NCBI GenBank assembly: GCA_035308905.1
Contig: DATGFS010000030.1
Span: 62,001 to 126,000, forward strand
Source of the DNA: a bacterium
GTDB lineage: Bacteria; Sysuimicrobiota; Sysuimicrobiia; Sysuimicrobiales; Segetimicrobiaceae
Direction of reading: 5' to 3'
Length of the DNA: 64,000 bases
Positions within the stretch are counted from its first letter, which is position 1, and each line of letters opens with the position of its first letter. Made by a program: the position numbers and the translations under genes. Positions 7,511 through 16,027 of the stretch are shown in pieces. The notes under the pieces were generated by a model. The model ran no database searches and had not been told where the DNA came from. It saw nothing but the letters and a program-made list of their open reading frames with translations.

Positions 7511-9799
7511 GTGACCGGACCGTCCCGGACACCTTCCGAGACGCCACCGCCGCCGCCCGGCCGGGGCGCGCCGCTGCGCGTGCTCGTTGTCGAGGACGAG
7601 CCCGCGCACGCGGAGCTCATGATTGCGGAGCTCCGCCGCGCGGGGTTCGTCGTCGAGTGGTCCCGGGTCGACACCGAGACGGCATACCTCGAACAACTCG
7701 CACGGTCGCCGGACCTCGTTCTGAGCGACTATGCCCTGCCCCGGTTCGGCGGCGAGCGGGCGCTCGAACTCTTACAGAAGCACGGACGCGAGATCCCGTT
7801 CATCGCGGTGTCGGGTACGATCGGCGAAGAGGCCGCGGTGTCGATGATGCGTCGAGGCGCCGCGGACTATCTTCTCAAGGACCGTCTGGCTCGTCTTGGA
7901 CCGGCCGTCGAGCGGGCGCTGTCGGTATGGCAGCTCCGCCGGCAGCAGCGGGAAAGCGAGCGCCGGTACCGCGATCTTGTCACCAACGTTCCGATGGGCC
8001 TGTACCGCACCACGGCCGCGGGCGAGATCCTCGACGCCAATCCGGCGATGGTGCAAATTCTCGGCTTCCCCGACCGCGAGACGCTGCTCGCGACCAACAT
8101 GACGTCGCTTTACATCAATCCCGGGCTGCGCCCGGCGCGGGTGGCCCTGCTCGAGCGAAGCACGGGCACCCACGAGTTCGTCGATCAGCTGCGCCGGTAC
8201 GACGGGACGCCGATCTGGGTCCGCTTCCGCGCGCAGGCGATCCGCGACGCCTCGGGCGCCGTCATCTGCTTCGAAGGCGCGCTGCTCGATATCACGGACG
8301 AGAAGCGGGCGACCGATCTCCTGCGCGCGAGCGAGGAGCGCTTCCGCGGTCTGTTTGAGCAGGTGCCGATCGGCCTCTATCGGACAACACCGGACGGCCG
8401 GGTGGTCGACGCCAACGCCGCGCTTCTGGAAATGCTGGGGTACCCCGAGCGGAAGGCCGTCGTTGCCGCGAACGCCGGAGACTGGTACGTCGATCAGGAC
8501 GACCGTCGCAGGTGGCTCGCGCAGATTGAGCGCACCGCGGTCGTCCTCGGCCACGAAGCCCGCATGCGGCGACGAGATGGAAGGATCATCTGGACCCGTG
8601 ACACCGCCCGTGCCGCGCGCGATGACGGCGGCGCGACGAGGTACTACGACGGCGCAATCGAGGACATTACGGCGCGGAAGGACGCGGAACAAGCCGTCAA
8701 GCGGCAGTTGAACCGGCTGGCCGGCCTGCGGACGATCGACCTGGCGATCACGGCGAGTCTCGATCCCCGGGTCACGCTCAGCGTGCTGCTCGACCAGGTG
8801 ACCGCGCAGCTGGGGGCGGACGCGGCCGCCATCCTCCTCTCCGACGCGGAGACGGGGACGCTGACGCGGACCGCGGCGCGCGGTCTGCCGTCGCGCCCCC
8901 TGCGCGCGGACGGGACCGCGGGGCCGGCCGCGCAGGGGCTGGTGGATCGGGCGGTCGCGGAGTCCCGAATCGTGGCGGTCGGCGACGCCGCCACGGACCC
9001 GGCCGCCCGGGCGGACGAGCCCGCCCTCCGGGACCTGGGGTTTGCGGCGTACTTTGTGGCGCCGCTGGTCGCGAAAGGACAGGTCACGGGCGTGCTGGAG
9101 GTGCTCCACCGGCAGCCGTTCTTCCCCGACACGGAATGGCTGGAGTTCCTCGAGGCGCTCGCCGGACAGACCGCGCTTGCGATCGAAAACGCCGTCCTGT
9201 TCGCCGATCTCCAGCGGTCGAACACCGAGCTGGTGCGCGCGTACGATACCACGCTGGAGGGCTGGGCGCGCGCGCTCGACCTGCGGGACAAACACACCGA
9301 GGGGCATACGCAGCGCGTCACGGACTTGACGGTCAAAGTGGCGCGCGCGATGGGCGTCGGCGGGGAAGAGCTCGCGCATCTCCGCCGCGGGGCGCTGCTC
9401 CACGACGTCGGCAAGATCGGCATCCCCGATTCGATCTTGTTCAAGCCCGGCCCGCTCACCGACGACGAGTGGACCGTGATGCGCCGTCACCCGGACTATG
9501 CCGACCGGCTGTTGACGCCGATTGAATACCTCCGGCCGGCGCGCGCGATCCCATACTGCCACCACGAGAAGTGGGACGGTACGGGGTATCCGCGGGGTCT
9601 GCGCGGCGAGGAGATTCCACTCGCGGCCCGTATCTTCGCCGTCGTGGACGTATGGGATGGGCTGCGGTCGGACCGGCCGTACCGGCGGGCGTGGCCCATC
9701 GAGCGCGTGCGAGAACATATTCGCGGGCAGGCCGGCCGGCACTTCGATCCTGCCATCGTGGACGTGGCCCTGCGGGTGCTGGAGGACGAGTCGGGTTAG
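7511..9799 (+). CDS. Response regulator REC-PAS-PAS-GAF-HD-GYP (putative cyclic-di-GMP phosphodiesterase)
   Basis: Domains in this 762-aa protein: receiver (about 22-140) with acidic pair E28/D29 and phosphoacceptor Asp73 in LSDYALP; two PAS domains (about 160-410, both with PxGLYRTT-type starts); GAF (about 430-570); HD-GYP (about 590-760). The HD-GYP motif set is complete: LLHDVGKIGIP, HPDYADRLL, HHEKWDGTGYPRGLRG and VVDVWDGLRSDRPYR. Such enzymes hydrolyse c-di-GMP or related cyclic dinucleotides. GTG 7511 is the first start that leaves a short N-terminus before REC; it lacks a well-spaced Shine-Dalgarno, so the start is uncertain. The stop overlaps that of the convergent MEDS-Crp copy 2. 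No partner histidine kinase is in the window. Confidence 0.88.
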   Translation: MTGPSRTPSETPPPPPGRGAPLRVLVVEDEPAHAELMIAELRRAGFVVEWSRVDTETAYLEQLARSPDLVLSDYALPRFGGERALELLQKHGREIPFIAVSGTIGEEAAVSMMRRGAADYLLKDRLARLGPAVERALSVWQLRRQQRESERRYRDLVTNVPMGLYRTTAAGEILDANPAMVQILGFPDRETLLATNMTSLYINPGLRPARVALLERSTGTHEFVDQLRRYDGTPIWVRFRAQAIRDASGAVICFEGALLDITDEKRATDLLRASEERFRGLFEQVPIGLYRTTPDGRVVDANAALLEMLGYPERKAVVAANAGDWYVDQDDRRRWLAQIERTAVVLGHEARMRRRDGRIIWTRDTARAARDDGGATRYYDGAIEDITARKDAEQAVKRQLNRLAGLRTIDLAITASLDPRVTLSVLLDQVTAQLGADAAAILLSDAETGTLTRTAARGLPSRPLRADGTAGPAAQGLVDRAVAESRIVAVGDAATDPAARADEPALRDLGFAAYFVAPLVAKGQVTGVLEVLHRQPFFPDTEWLEFLEALAGQTALAIENAVLFADLQRSNTELVRAYDTTLEGWARALDLRDKHTEGHTQRVTDLTVKVARAMGVGGEELAHLRRGALLHDVGKIGIPDSILFKPGPLTDDEWTVMRRHPDYADRLLTPIEYLRPARAIPYCHHEKWDGTGYPRGLRGEEIPLAARIFAVVDVWDGLRSDRPYRRAWPIERVREHIRGQAGRHFDPAIVDVALRVLEDESG

Positions 9800-11136
9800 C
9801 CTCGCGCCGCGGTGCTGCGCAATCTTGATCTGCTTTTGCCCCCGGATGCGCGCTGCTCGGCGATCGCCGCGAGACGTTCCCGGTCTCGGACGATGATCCG
9901 CGTGCGCTGCGCGTCGAGGATCTCCAAGCGCCGCCATTCCGCGAGAATTCGGCTTACCGTATAGGGCGAGGTGATGGTCAGTTCGGCCAGATCCCGGCGC
10001 GAGAACGGCACATCGATGACCGTGCCGCGGCGGGTCTTCCGGCCCACGTAGTGGCCGAGGCGCACGAGCAGCCGCGCGAGTCGCCGGCGGACATCCGGTG
10101 ACATCAAGTCCTGCAGCCGGTCCCGCTCTGCCTCGACCCGGTCCTCCAACAAGCGAAGCGCGTTCTTCGAGACCGCGGGGTGGTTCAATATGAATTGAAT
10201 GAGCGTCGCGCCGTCCCAGGCGAGTGCCCGGCAGCGCTCCAGGGCCTCTGCCGAAGAGGGCCGGACGTCACCCCCGAGCGCAACGACGCGCTCTCCGAAC
10301 GACTCCACCGGCGCGATGAGGCGGAGGATTGCGCTTCGCCCGTCGGCGTCGGTTCGAACCAGTTTCACCAGGCCGGCCGTCAGGAAGAAAACCTCCGTGG
10401 CCCGATCGCCTTGGCTGAAGAAGAGTCCCCGCCTATGAACGGTCCGTTCATGGGCGGAGCGCGCCAGTCCCTCGAGATCCGTCCGGGCGAGATTTCGGAA
10501 CAGCGCGCTGAGGCTTAGGTACACGTAGTCATTGGCGATGACTTTCCCGTGAATCCGAACGTGTCGTTCCAGAATCGCCGGATCGAAGCGATCTCTCCGG
10601 TAGATGCAGGCGAGCGTACGGCGGCCCGCGCCCGCCGTCTTTTCAAGGAGCGTCTCGTACTCTCCAAGTACCTCGTCGGGCAGCCCCTGCTTCCCGGCCC
10701 AGCTCATTTCACCGGCCACCCGCAGTCCGGCGAACCCCGCGGAAACGGCCTCCCTCAGCCCGGCCTGGAGGCGGTCGATCGCGCGTGCGGGGTCGAATGA
10801 GGACGATCCATAGTACTCGCCGGCGGTCATCAGCGCGAAGGCCCCGCGCTTCATCTCTCGATCAACCCGCACGCCGGCCGCGGACAGCGCGTCGGTCACA
10901 TCAGCCGGGCGTGACTCGGCGGTGGCATATAGACAGCGTTCGCCGCCGGCCAAACCTTCCTTAATGAACGGCACGACGAACGCGAACAGTTCGGACGGGT
11001 CGTCGTAGACGAAAACGACGTGATCCCCGACCGCCGGCTCCGGGAACGCGCGCCGGCCCTCCTTCGGCGCTACCGCCGCTACCTCCGGGCGGGCGCGGCC
11101 GAACGCGTGTTCGCCTGGCTTCCGCTGGCCGGGCAT
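9796..11136 (-). CDS. MEDS-Crp fusion transcription regulator, copy 2
   Basis: This 446-aa paralogue of the gene at 5992-7260 has the same order of parts: MEDS (about 35-195; GDHVVFVYDD, GLAGGERCLYA, AGFAGLRVAGEMSW, TLACIYRRD), Crp-type sensor fold (about 205-330; VHRRGLFFSQGDRATEVFFL), and winged helix (about 345-425). Its recognition helix SPYTVSRILAEWRRL and the following ILDAQRTRI match copy 1 nearly residue for residue, so both should bind the same DNA. The sensor parts are more diverged, which suggests different ligands. ATG 11136 gives a short N-terminal extension before MEDS; the start is not firmly fixed. It is divergent from the HD-GYP gene at 11256. Confidence 0.85.
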   Translation of the reverse strand: MPGQRKPGEHAFGRARPEVAAVAPKEGRRAFPEPAVGDHVVFVYDDPSELFAFVVPFIKEGLAGGERCLYATAESRPADVTDALSAAGVRVDREMKRGAFALMTAGEYYGSSSFDPARAIDRLQAGLREAVSAGFAGLRVAGEMSWAGKQGLPDEVLGEYETLLEKTAGAGRRTLACIYRRDRFDPAILERHVRIHGKVIANDYVYLSLSALFRNLARTDLEGLARSAHERTVHRRGLFFSQGDRATEVFFLTAGLVKLVRTDADGRSAILRLIAPVESFGERVVALGGDVRPSSAEALERCRALAWDGATLIQFILNHPAVSKNALRLLEDRVEAERDRLQDLMSPDVRRRLARLLVRLGHYVGRKTRRGTVIDVPFSRRDLAELTITSPYTVSRILAEWRRLEILDAQRTRIIVRDRERLAAIAEQRASGGKSRSRLRSTAARG

Positions 11137-11139
11137 AGA

Positions 11140-11249
11140 ACCAACTTCGCGCCGTTCGATTGCGGCCCTGCGCGTGTGTCGGCGCACCGCGTGCGTCCGC
11201 CCACCACTTGTCCGGCGGCAGCGACGATCGCCATCGAGGACGCTAGGCT
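11140..11249 (+). promoter_or_regulatory. Divergent control region, module 2
   Basis: Elements match module 1: ACCAAC-TTCGCGCC (11140-11153), an imperfect inverted repeat GTGTG-TCGG-CGCAC (11174-11187), the box GCGGCAGCGACG (11215-11226), 17 bases, then TAGGCT (11244-11249). The hexamer ends 6 bases before GTG 11256, so the HD-GYP mRNA may be leaderless. Aligned without gaps from the inverted repeat through the box, about 40 of 57 positions match module 1. Confidence 0.5.
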
Positions 11250-11255
11250 TCGTTC

Positions 11256-12671
11256 GTGGAGGCGTCCTCGTTGGCAAGAACCGATCGGTTCGAGAAACGT
11301 GTTGACTCGCACCCGCTCCCGGCGTGGCTGTACGACGCCGGCACCCTGCGATTTCTCCACGTGAACGAGGCGACGGTCTCGATCAGCGGCTATACGCGCC
11401 GCGGGCTCCTCGCGATGAAGGTCAGCGACGTCTGCGTGGACGCCGCCGGGTCACGGACCGGCTTCCGAATGCCGGCGCAGTGGCGCCTCCGTCTCAAGGA
11501 TGGGAAGGCGATCGACGTCAAATCTGCCGCGCGCGCGGTGCGCACCCGCGGCCGCGATGCCATCCTGGTCGTCGCGCACACGATCGCGCGGCGCCCGCCG
11601 CGGCTCTCCGGGCTCCAGACCGTCTACGATCTCTCGAGACGGCTGCGGACGGCGCGGGCGGCCGAGGAGATGTATCCGGTGATCGTGGAGCAGGCACGGG
11701 CGCTTCTCCGCGCCTACCACGGGTGTCTTGCCCTCCTCAACCCCGAAGGGCAGGTGTTCACGAGGGTCTACACGGTCGGCGTCGTCGGGGAAAAGATCGG
11801 CTCGACGTTTCCGAGCCCCGGGACGCGATCGGGACGGGTGGCGAGCGCCGGCACCCCGTTCGTCAGCCCGGACTTCAGCCGCGAGCGAATTCCCGACTGG
11901 ATGGCCGCCGGCGGCTACCGGGCCTTCGGCCCGCTCGCCATCGTGCCCGTGCCGACGGACGAAGGAATCATCGGGACGCTGTGCGTGGCGCGCGCGAGGG
12001 GATCGGACGGCGCGGCCTTCACCGGCGCCGAGGTGCACCTGCTCGACGGCATCGCCGAGATCACCGGCATGGCGATCCAGCGCGCGCGCCTGCACCGGCA
12101 GCTGCAAGACGCCAACGTGCAGATGGTCGTCGCTCTGGCGCACACGGTGTCGTCGCGCGACGCGTATACGGCCCGCCACTGCAAACGGGTCGCGGCGCTG
12201 GCGGAGCGCGTGGCGCGGCAGCTGGGATGTTCGGACCGCGACGTGCGCGATATCCGCTGCGCCGCGCGGCTGCACGACATCGGCAAGGTCGGGCTCCCCG
12301 ACGCCGTGTTGAGGAAACCGACGGCCCTGACGGACGAAGAATGGTCCGTCATGCGGCAGCACCCGCTGCTCGGCGAGGAGATCCTGCGTCCAGTGCACCG
12401 CCTGCGCGGACCGGCGAAGCTCGTGCGTCATCACCAGGAGGCGTGGGACGGCAGCGGCTACCCGGACGGCCTCAGGGGCGAGGCGATCCCTCTCGGCGCG
12501 CGCATCCTGGCCGTCGTCGACGCGTTCGGCGCGATCACCGAAGCACGTCCGTACAGACCGGCGCGGACCCGCGCCGAGGCCGTGGCGGAGATCAAGCGCT
12601 GCGCCGGGACCCAGTTTGATCCTCGCGTGGTGGCGGCGTTTTGCGCGGTCATCGAACGGCGGTCCGGCTAG
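11256..12671 (+). CDS. PAS-GAF-HD-GYP protein (putative cyclic-di-GMP phosphodiesterase)
   Basis: This 471-aa protein has a PAS domain (about 20-110; HPLPAWLYDAGTLRFLHVN), a GAF domain (about 130-270) and an HD-GYP domain (about 290-465) with LHDIGKVGLPDAVL and HHQEAWDGSGYPDGLRG. Unlike the module-1 homologue it has no receiver domain, so it would be controlled by ligand binding at PAS/GAF rather than phosphorylation. In the late helix the usual DVxDAL reads DAFGAI: the first Asp (metal ligand) is kept, the second is Gly. The start is GTG 11256, immediately after the -10-like hexamer. Its stop overlaps the stop of plsC on the other strand. Confidence 0.87.
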   Translation: MEASSLARTDRFEKRVDSHPLPAWLYDAGTLRFLHVNEATVSISGYTRRGLLAMKVSDVCVDAAGSRTGFRMPAQWRLRLKDGKAIDVKSAARAVRTRGRDAILVVAHTIARRPPRLSGLQTVYDLSRRLRTARAAEEMYPVIVEQARALLRAYHGCLALLNPEGQVFTRVYTVGVVGEKIGSTFPSPGTRSGRVASAGTPFVSPDFSRERIPDWMAAGGYRAFGPLAIVPVPTDEGIIGTLCVARARGSDGAAFTGAEVHLLDGIAEITGMAIQRARLHRQLQDANVQMVVALAHTVSSRDAYTARHCKRVAALAERVARQLGCSDRDVRDIRCAARLHDIGKVGLPDAVLRKPTALTDEEWSVMRQHPLLGEEILRPVHRLRGPAKLVRHHQEAWDGSGYPDGLRGEAIPLGARILAVVDAFGAITEARPYRPARTRAEAVAEIKRCAGTQFDPRVVAAFCAVIERRSG

Positions 12672-13273
12672 GCCAGCAGCCGCGCGATCTCCGTCATGTA
12701 GAGCCGGCCGATCGCGTCGAGCTCATCGCGTCCCCCGCGCTCCCCGCCGGTCGCGGTGACGTAGAGCGGCGGGCCGATCCGGACGGTGATCCGGCCGAGG
12801 CGCAGCCCGCGCGCGTCGCGCGGCAGCACGACGTCGGTGCCGAGCACCGCGACCGGCAGCAGCGCGGCGCCGGTGCGCCGGGCGAGCAGCGCGGCGCCGG
12901 GCTCCGGCTCGCGGAGGGTGCGGTCCCGGCCGCGCGTACCCTCCGGGAACATGACGAGCACCCCGCCCTCCTGTAGAATCCCGAGCGCCGTGCGCAGCGC
13001 CTGTCGATCCGGGGCGCCGCGCCGCACCGGAAACGCGCCGCACTTCGTGACCCACCAGCGCACGCCCGGCACCTGGAACAGCTCGTGCTTTGCCATGAAG
13101 GTGACCCGCCGCCGCAGCGCGGAGCCGACGACGAGCGGATCGAGATCGCTCAAATGGTTGCTCACGACGATGACCGGACCCGCGGCGGGCTCGTAGCCGC
13201 GGCCGTCGACGCGAAATCCAAAGAGCGTGGTGAGGATCACGCGCAGCAGGAACCTCGAGATGCTAAAGACCAT
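12668..13273 (-). CDS. plsC: 1-acyl-sn-glycerol-3-phosphate acyltransferase PlsC
   Basis: This membrane-associated enzyme (201 aa) acylates lysophosphatidate to phosphatidate. The catalytic block is NHLSDLD (H-x4-D) and the substrate-binding block is FPEGTRGR. The hydrophobic N-terminus (MVFSISRFLLRVILTTL) fits membrane attachment. It follows cmk by 12 bases and was probably once continuous with ispH, as in many related gene orders. Confidence 0.93.
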   Translation of the reverse strand: MVFSISRFLLRVILTTLFGFRVDGRGYEPAAGPVIVVSNHLSDLDPLVVGSALRRRVTFMAKHELFQVPGVRWWVTKCGAFPVRRGAPDRQALRTALGILQEGGVLVMFPEGTRGRDRTLREPEPGAALLARRTGAALLPVAVLGTDVVLPRDARGLRLGRITVRIGPPLYVTATGGERGGRDELDAIGRLYMTEIARLLA

Positions 13274-13285
13274 CGGGCTTTAATC

Positions 13286-13987
13286 TCATGGTTGCGGGCC
13301 GCGGAGCCGGACCGCACGGGCGACCAGGGCGAGGACCCGGGCGACGACGTCGTCCACGGGGAGGTTCGTGCTGTCGATCACCGTGGCGTCCGCGGCCACG
13401 ACGAGGGGGGCGACCTCCCTCGTCGTGGCCGCGCGGTCGTCCTCCGCTTCGATGCGCCGGACTTCGTCGAGCGGCACCATCTCCCCGGCCGCCGCGAGCT
13501 CCGCCTGGCGCCGCCGGGCCCGCTCTTCCGGCGAGGCGGTCAGAAACACTTTGATGCGGGCCTCCGGCAGGATGACCGAGCCGATGTCGCGCCCTTCCAT
13601 CACGACTCGGCCCGCCGCGCCGAGTTCCCGTTGGGTGTCGCGCAGCGCGGCGCGCACGCCGGGCACGCGCGCGACCTGCCCGACGATCCGGTTGACCTCG
13701 ACCGTGCGAAGCGCCGGCGTGACGTCCTCGCCGTCGACGTACACGCGGGCGCCCGGCCCGGCCGCTCCGGGCTCGACGCGGACGCGGCCGGCCAGCGCGG
13801 CCAGCGCGGCGGCATCGTCGGGATCGACCCCGCGGCGCAGCGCCGCGGCGGCGACCGCGCGATACATCGCGCCCGTGTCGACGTGCCGGTAGCCGAGACG
13901 GCGGGCGACTTCGCGGGCGATGGTGCTCTTGCCGGACCCCATCGGGCCGTCGATCGCCACCGCGATGTCTGCGCCTTCCCCCGTCAC
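13286..13987 (-). CDS. cmk: Cytidylate kinase
   Basis: This 233-aa enzyme phosphorylates CMP and dCMP. The P-loop is DGPMGSGKST; DTGAMYRA and MEGRDIGSV are CMP-kinase blocks. GTG 13987 was chosen because it places the P-loop about 11 residues from the N-terminus; the frame continues upstream, but only as arginine/serine-rich sequence. It is the first gene of the plsC pair, back to back with the glycosyltransferase gene at 14083. Confidence 0.93.
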   Translation of the reverse strand: MTGEGADIAVAIDGPMGSGKSTIAREVARRLGYRHVDTGAMYRAVAAAALRRGVDPDDAAALAALAGRVRVEPGAAGPGARVYVDGEDVTPALRTVEVNRIVGQVARVPGVRAALRDTQRELGAAGRVVMEGRDIGSVILPEARIKVFLTASPEERARRRQAELAAAGEMVPLDEVRRIEAEDDRAATTREVAPLVVAADATVIDSTNLPVDDVVARVLALVARAVRLRGPQP

Positions 13988-14045
13988 GACGGAACGACTT
14001 CGTCGGCTCCTCCGCGAACGCCTCGCGGTGAGGCCGGTCCGCGCG

Positions 14046-14074
14046 TTGACGCACCGCGGCCCCAACGGTAGGAT
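14046..14074 (+). promoter_or_regulatory. Promoter of the GT39-type gene, leaderless form
   Basis: TTGACG (14046-14051), a 17-base spacer, then TAGGAT (14069-14074) that ends 8 bases before the ATG at 14083. The -35 and spacing are close to consensus and the start codon falls where transcription should begin. Confidence 0.55.
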
Positions 14075-14082
14075 CGTACGCG

Positions 14083-15564
14083 ATGGTCCGACGCGAGCTT
14101 CGGGGGATTCCGCGCGCGGTCGTGGCCGGGGTTGCGCTCGTCACGCTGCTCCGGCTGGCAATCGCGGTCGTGCTCCCGCTCGGGGACGACGAAACCTTCT
14201 ACTGGGAGTGGTCCCGCCATCTCGCGGCGGGCTACCTGGATCAACCCCCCGCCATCGCCTGGTTGATCCACGCGAGCACGGCGCTGTTCGGCAACACCAC
14301 GTTCGCCGTGCACCTCGTGGCCGCGGTCTTGTTCGGCATCACCTCACTCGCGCTGTGGCTGCTGGCCCGCGAGGTGCTCGGCCGCGACGACGCCGCGACC
14401 GCCGCGGTCGCCTTGTTCAATGTCATCCCGGTCTTCGCGGCGGGCGGCCTGCTCGCGGTGCCGGACGGACCGCTCGGCCTCGCCTGGGTGCTGACGCTGC
14501 TGTGGACCTGGCGCGCGGCCCACGAGGCGGGCGGGCGGGCCTGGCTCCACGCCGGCCTGTGGCTCGGTCTGGCGCTCGACAGCAAGTACACGGCCGCCGC
14601 GCTGCCGATTTCGATCGGGCTGTGGCTCGCCGCCTCGCCGTACCGCCGGTGGCTGCGCCGGCCGGAGCCGTACGCCGGCCTGGCGATCGCGGCCCTGCTC
14701 TTTGCGCCCGTCGTCTGGTGGAACGCCACGCACCACTGGGCGTCGTTCTACTTTACTCTGGCGGGTCGTCCCGGGTGGTCCGCGGGACCCAACGCGCCCA
14801 TCTTCCTGGGACTGCAGTTTGTGTATCTTGCGCCGCTGCTGTTCCCGTGGCTTGTGTGGGCGCTCGTCGTCGCCGGCCGGCGCGGGCTCGCCGGGGATCC
14901 GGCCTGGCTGTTTCTCGCGGCGGCCGGCATCCCCGTGATCGCCGGCATCGCCGCCGCGAGCTTCATCGGCGCGGCGAAGGGACACTGGGCGGCGCCCGGG
15001 TACATGACCGCGACGATTGCCCTCGCGGCGCTCATGACCGAGCGGTCGTGGTCGCGGCGCTCCCGCGCGTGGCAGTCCGGCCTGGCCGCCGGGATCGCGT
15101 CCGCGGTGCTCGTGACCGCGCTGGCCCACGCGCTGCCGGTGATCGCGGGCGCGGTGCTGCCGCCGCGCCTCGATCCAACCGTGGACTATTACGGTTGGCG
15201 GACCGCCGCTCCCATGATCGCCGGAGTGGCCCAGCGCGGCGCGCATCGGCCCTTCTTCATCACGAGCGACCGCTACCAGGTCCTGGCGCAGTTCGACTTC
15301 AGCACGGGCGGACGCTATCCGTCGGCGACCGTGACCGGCCGCGACGAGTATGGGTACTGGACGCGATGGAGCGATCTGCGCGGCCGCGACGGCCTGTTCA
15401 TCCAGGACGGTCGCTACCCGCGCCGCGTCGACCTCCGGCAGGGATGCGCCGCCGTCGAACGCGGACCGACCGTGCCGGTCGTGCGGCGCGGCGTCGTCGT
15501 GCGGACGCTCGATCTCGTGTGGTGCCGCGACTTTCTGGGCCGGCCGATTCGCCCGTTGCGCTGA
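14083..15564 (+). CDS. Membrane glycosyltransferase, GT39/ArnT-like
   Basis: This 493-aa polytopic protein has about ten hydrophobic helices. The first extracytoplasmic loop contains GDDETFYWEWSRHLAAGY followed by DQPP, the hallmark acidic loop of PMT/ArnT enzymes that move sugars from polyprenyl-phosphate carriers to lipids or proteins. The C-terminal 130 residues form a soluble region. It stands alone, divergent from cmk, with a leaderless-type promoter. The acceptor and sugar cannot be told from sequence. Confidence 0.8.
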   Translation: MVRRELRGIPRAVVAGVALVTLLRLAIAVVLPLGDDETFYWEWSRHLAAGYLDQPPAIAWLIHASTALFGNTTFAVHLVAAVLFGITSLALWLLAREVLGRDDAATAAVALFNVIPVFAAGGLLAVPDGPLGLAWVLTLLWTWRAAHEAGGRAWLHAGLWLGLALDSKYTAAALPISIGLWLAASPYRRWLRRPEPYAGLAIAALLFAPVVWWNATHHWASFYFTLAGRPGWSAGPNAPIFLGLQFVYLAPLLFPWLVWALVVAGRRGLAGDPAWLFLAAAGIPVIAGIAAASFIGAAKGHWAAPGYMTATIALAALMTERSWSRRSRAWQSGLAAGIASAVLVTALAHALPVIAGAVLPPRLDPTVDYYGWRTAAPMIAGVAQRGAHRPFFITSDRYQVLAQFDFSTGGRYPSATVTGRDEYGYWTRWSDLRGRDGLFIQDGRYPRRVDLRQGCAAVERGPTVPVVRRGVVVRTLDLVWCRDFLGRPIRPLR

Positions 15565-15590
15565 TTTGGATCAGGCGCCGGGGCCGGGCT

Positions 15591-16004
15591 CTACCGCCGC
15601 GACTCGCGCATCAGGAGCAGCACGAGCCCGCCGAGGATCAGCACAATCGGAAAGACCTGGTCCTGCACGATCGGGATGAACAGGTGCAGGTTGCGCAAAA
15701 ACAAATAGGCGCCGCCGAAGATGAGGAGCCACCCCAGCATCCGCATCCGGCGGCCCTCGTGGGACGCCGGCGCGCCCCCCGGCGCCGGCGGCACGGCCCC
15801 CGGGTCGGCGATCTGCTCGATCGGCTCCTCCGGGACGATCAGCACCGTGACGAGATAGAGCAGCACCCCGAGTCCGTTCCACGCCGCCAGCACCACAAAC
15901 CCCAGCCGGATCGGGTTGCTGTCGACGCCGAAATAGCGGCCGAGGCCGCCGCAGACGCCGGCGATCCAGTAGTCCGTGCGGGATCGGTACAGCCGCGGCC
16001 GCAT
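15591..16004 (-). CDS. PspC-domain membrane protein
   Basis: In this 137-aa protein, the N-terminal 60 residues match the PspC domain: YRSRTDYWIAGVCGGLGRYF, then a hydrophobic helix ending in VLIVPEEP. A Pro/Ala-rich linker follows and then two C-terminal helices. PspC proteins act in envelope stress sensing; no pspA/pspB genes are seen here, so the role is open. It converges with the glycosyltransferase gene. Confidence 0.85.
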   Translation of the reverse strand: MRPRLYRSRTDYWIAGVCGGLGRYFGVDSNPIRLGFVVLAAWNGLGVLLYLVTVLIVPEEPIEQIADPGAVPPAPGGAPASHEGRRMRMLGWLLIFGGAYLFLRNLHLFIPIVQDQVFPIVLILGGLVLLLMRESRR

Positions 16005-16027
16005 CTACGGGGCGCCGGGCCCGGGGA

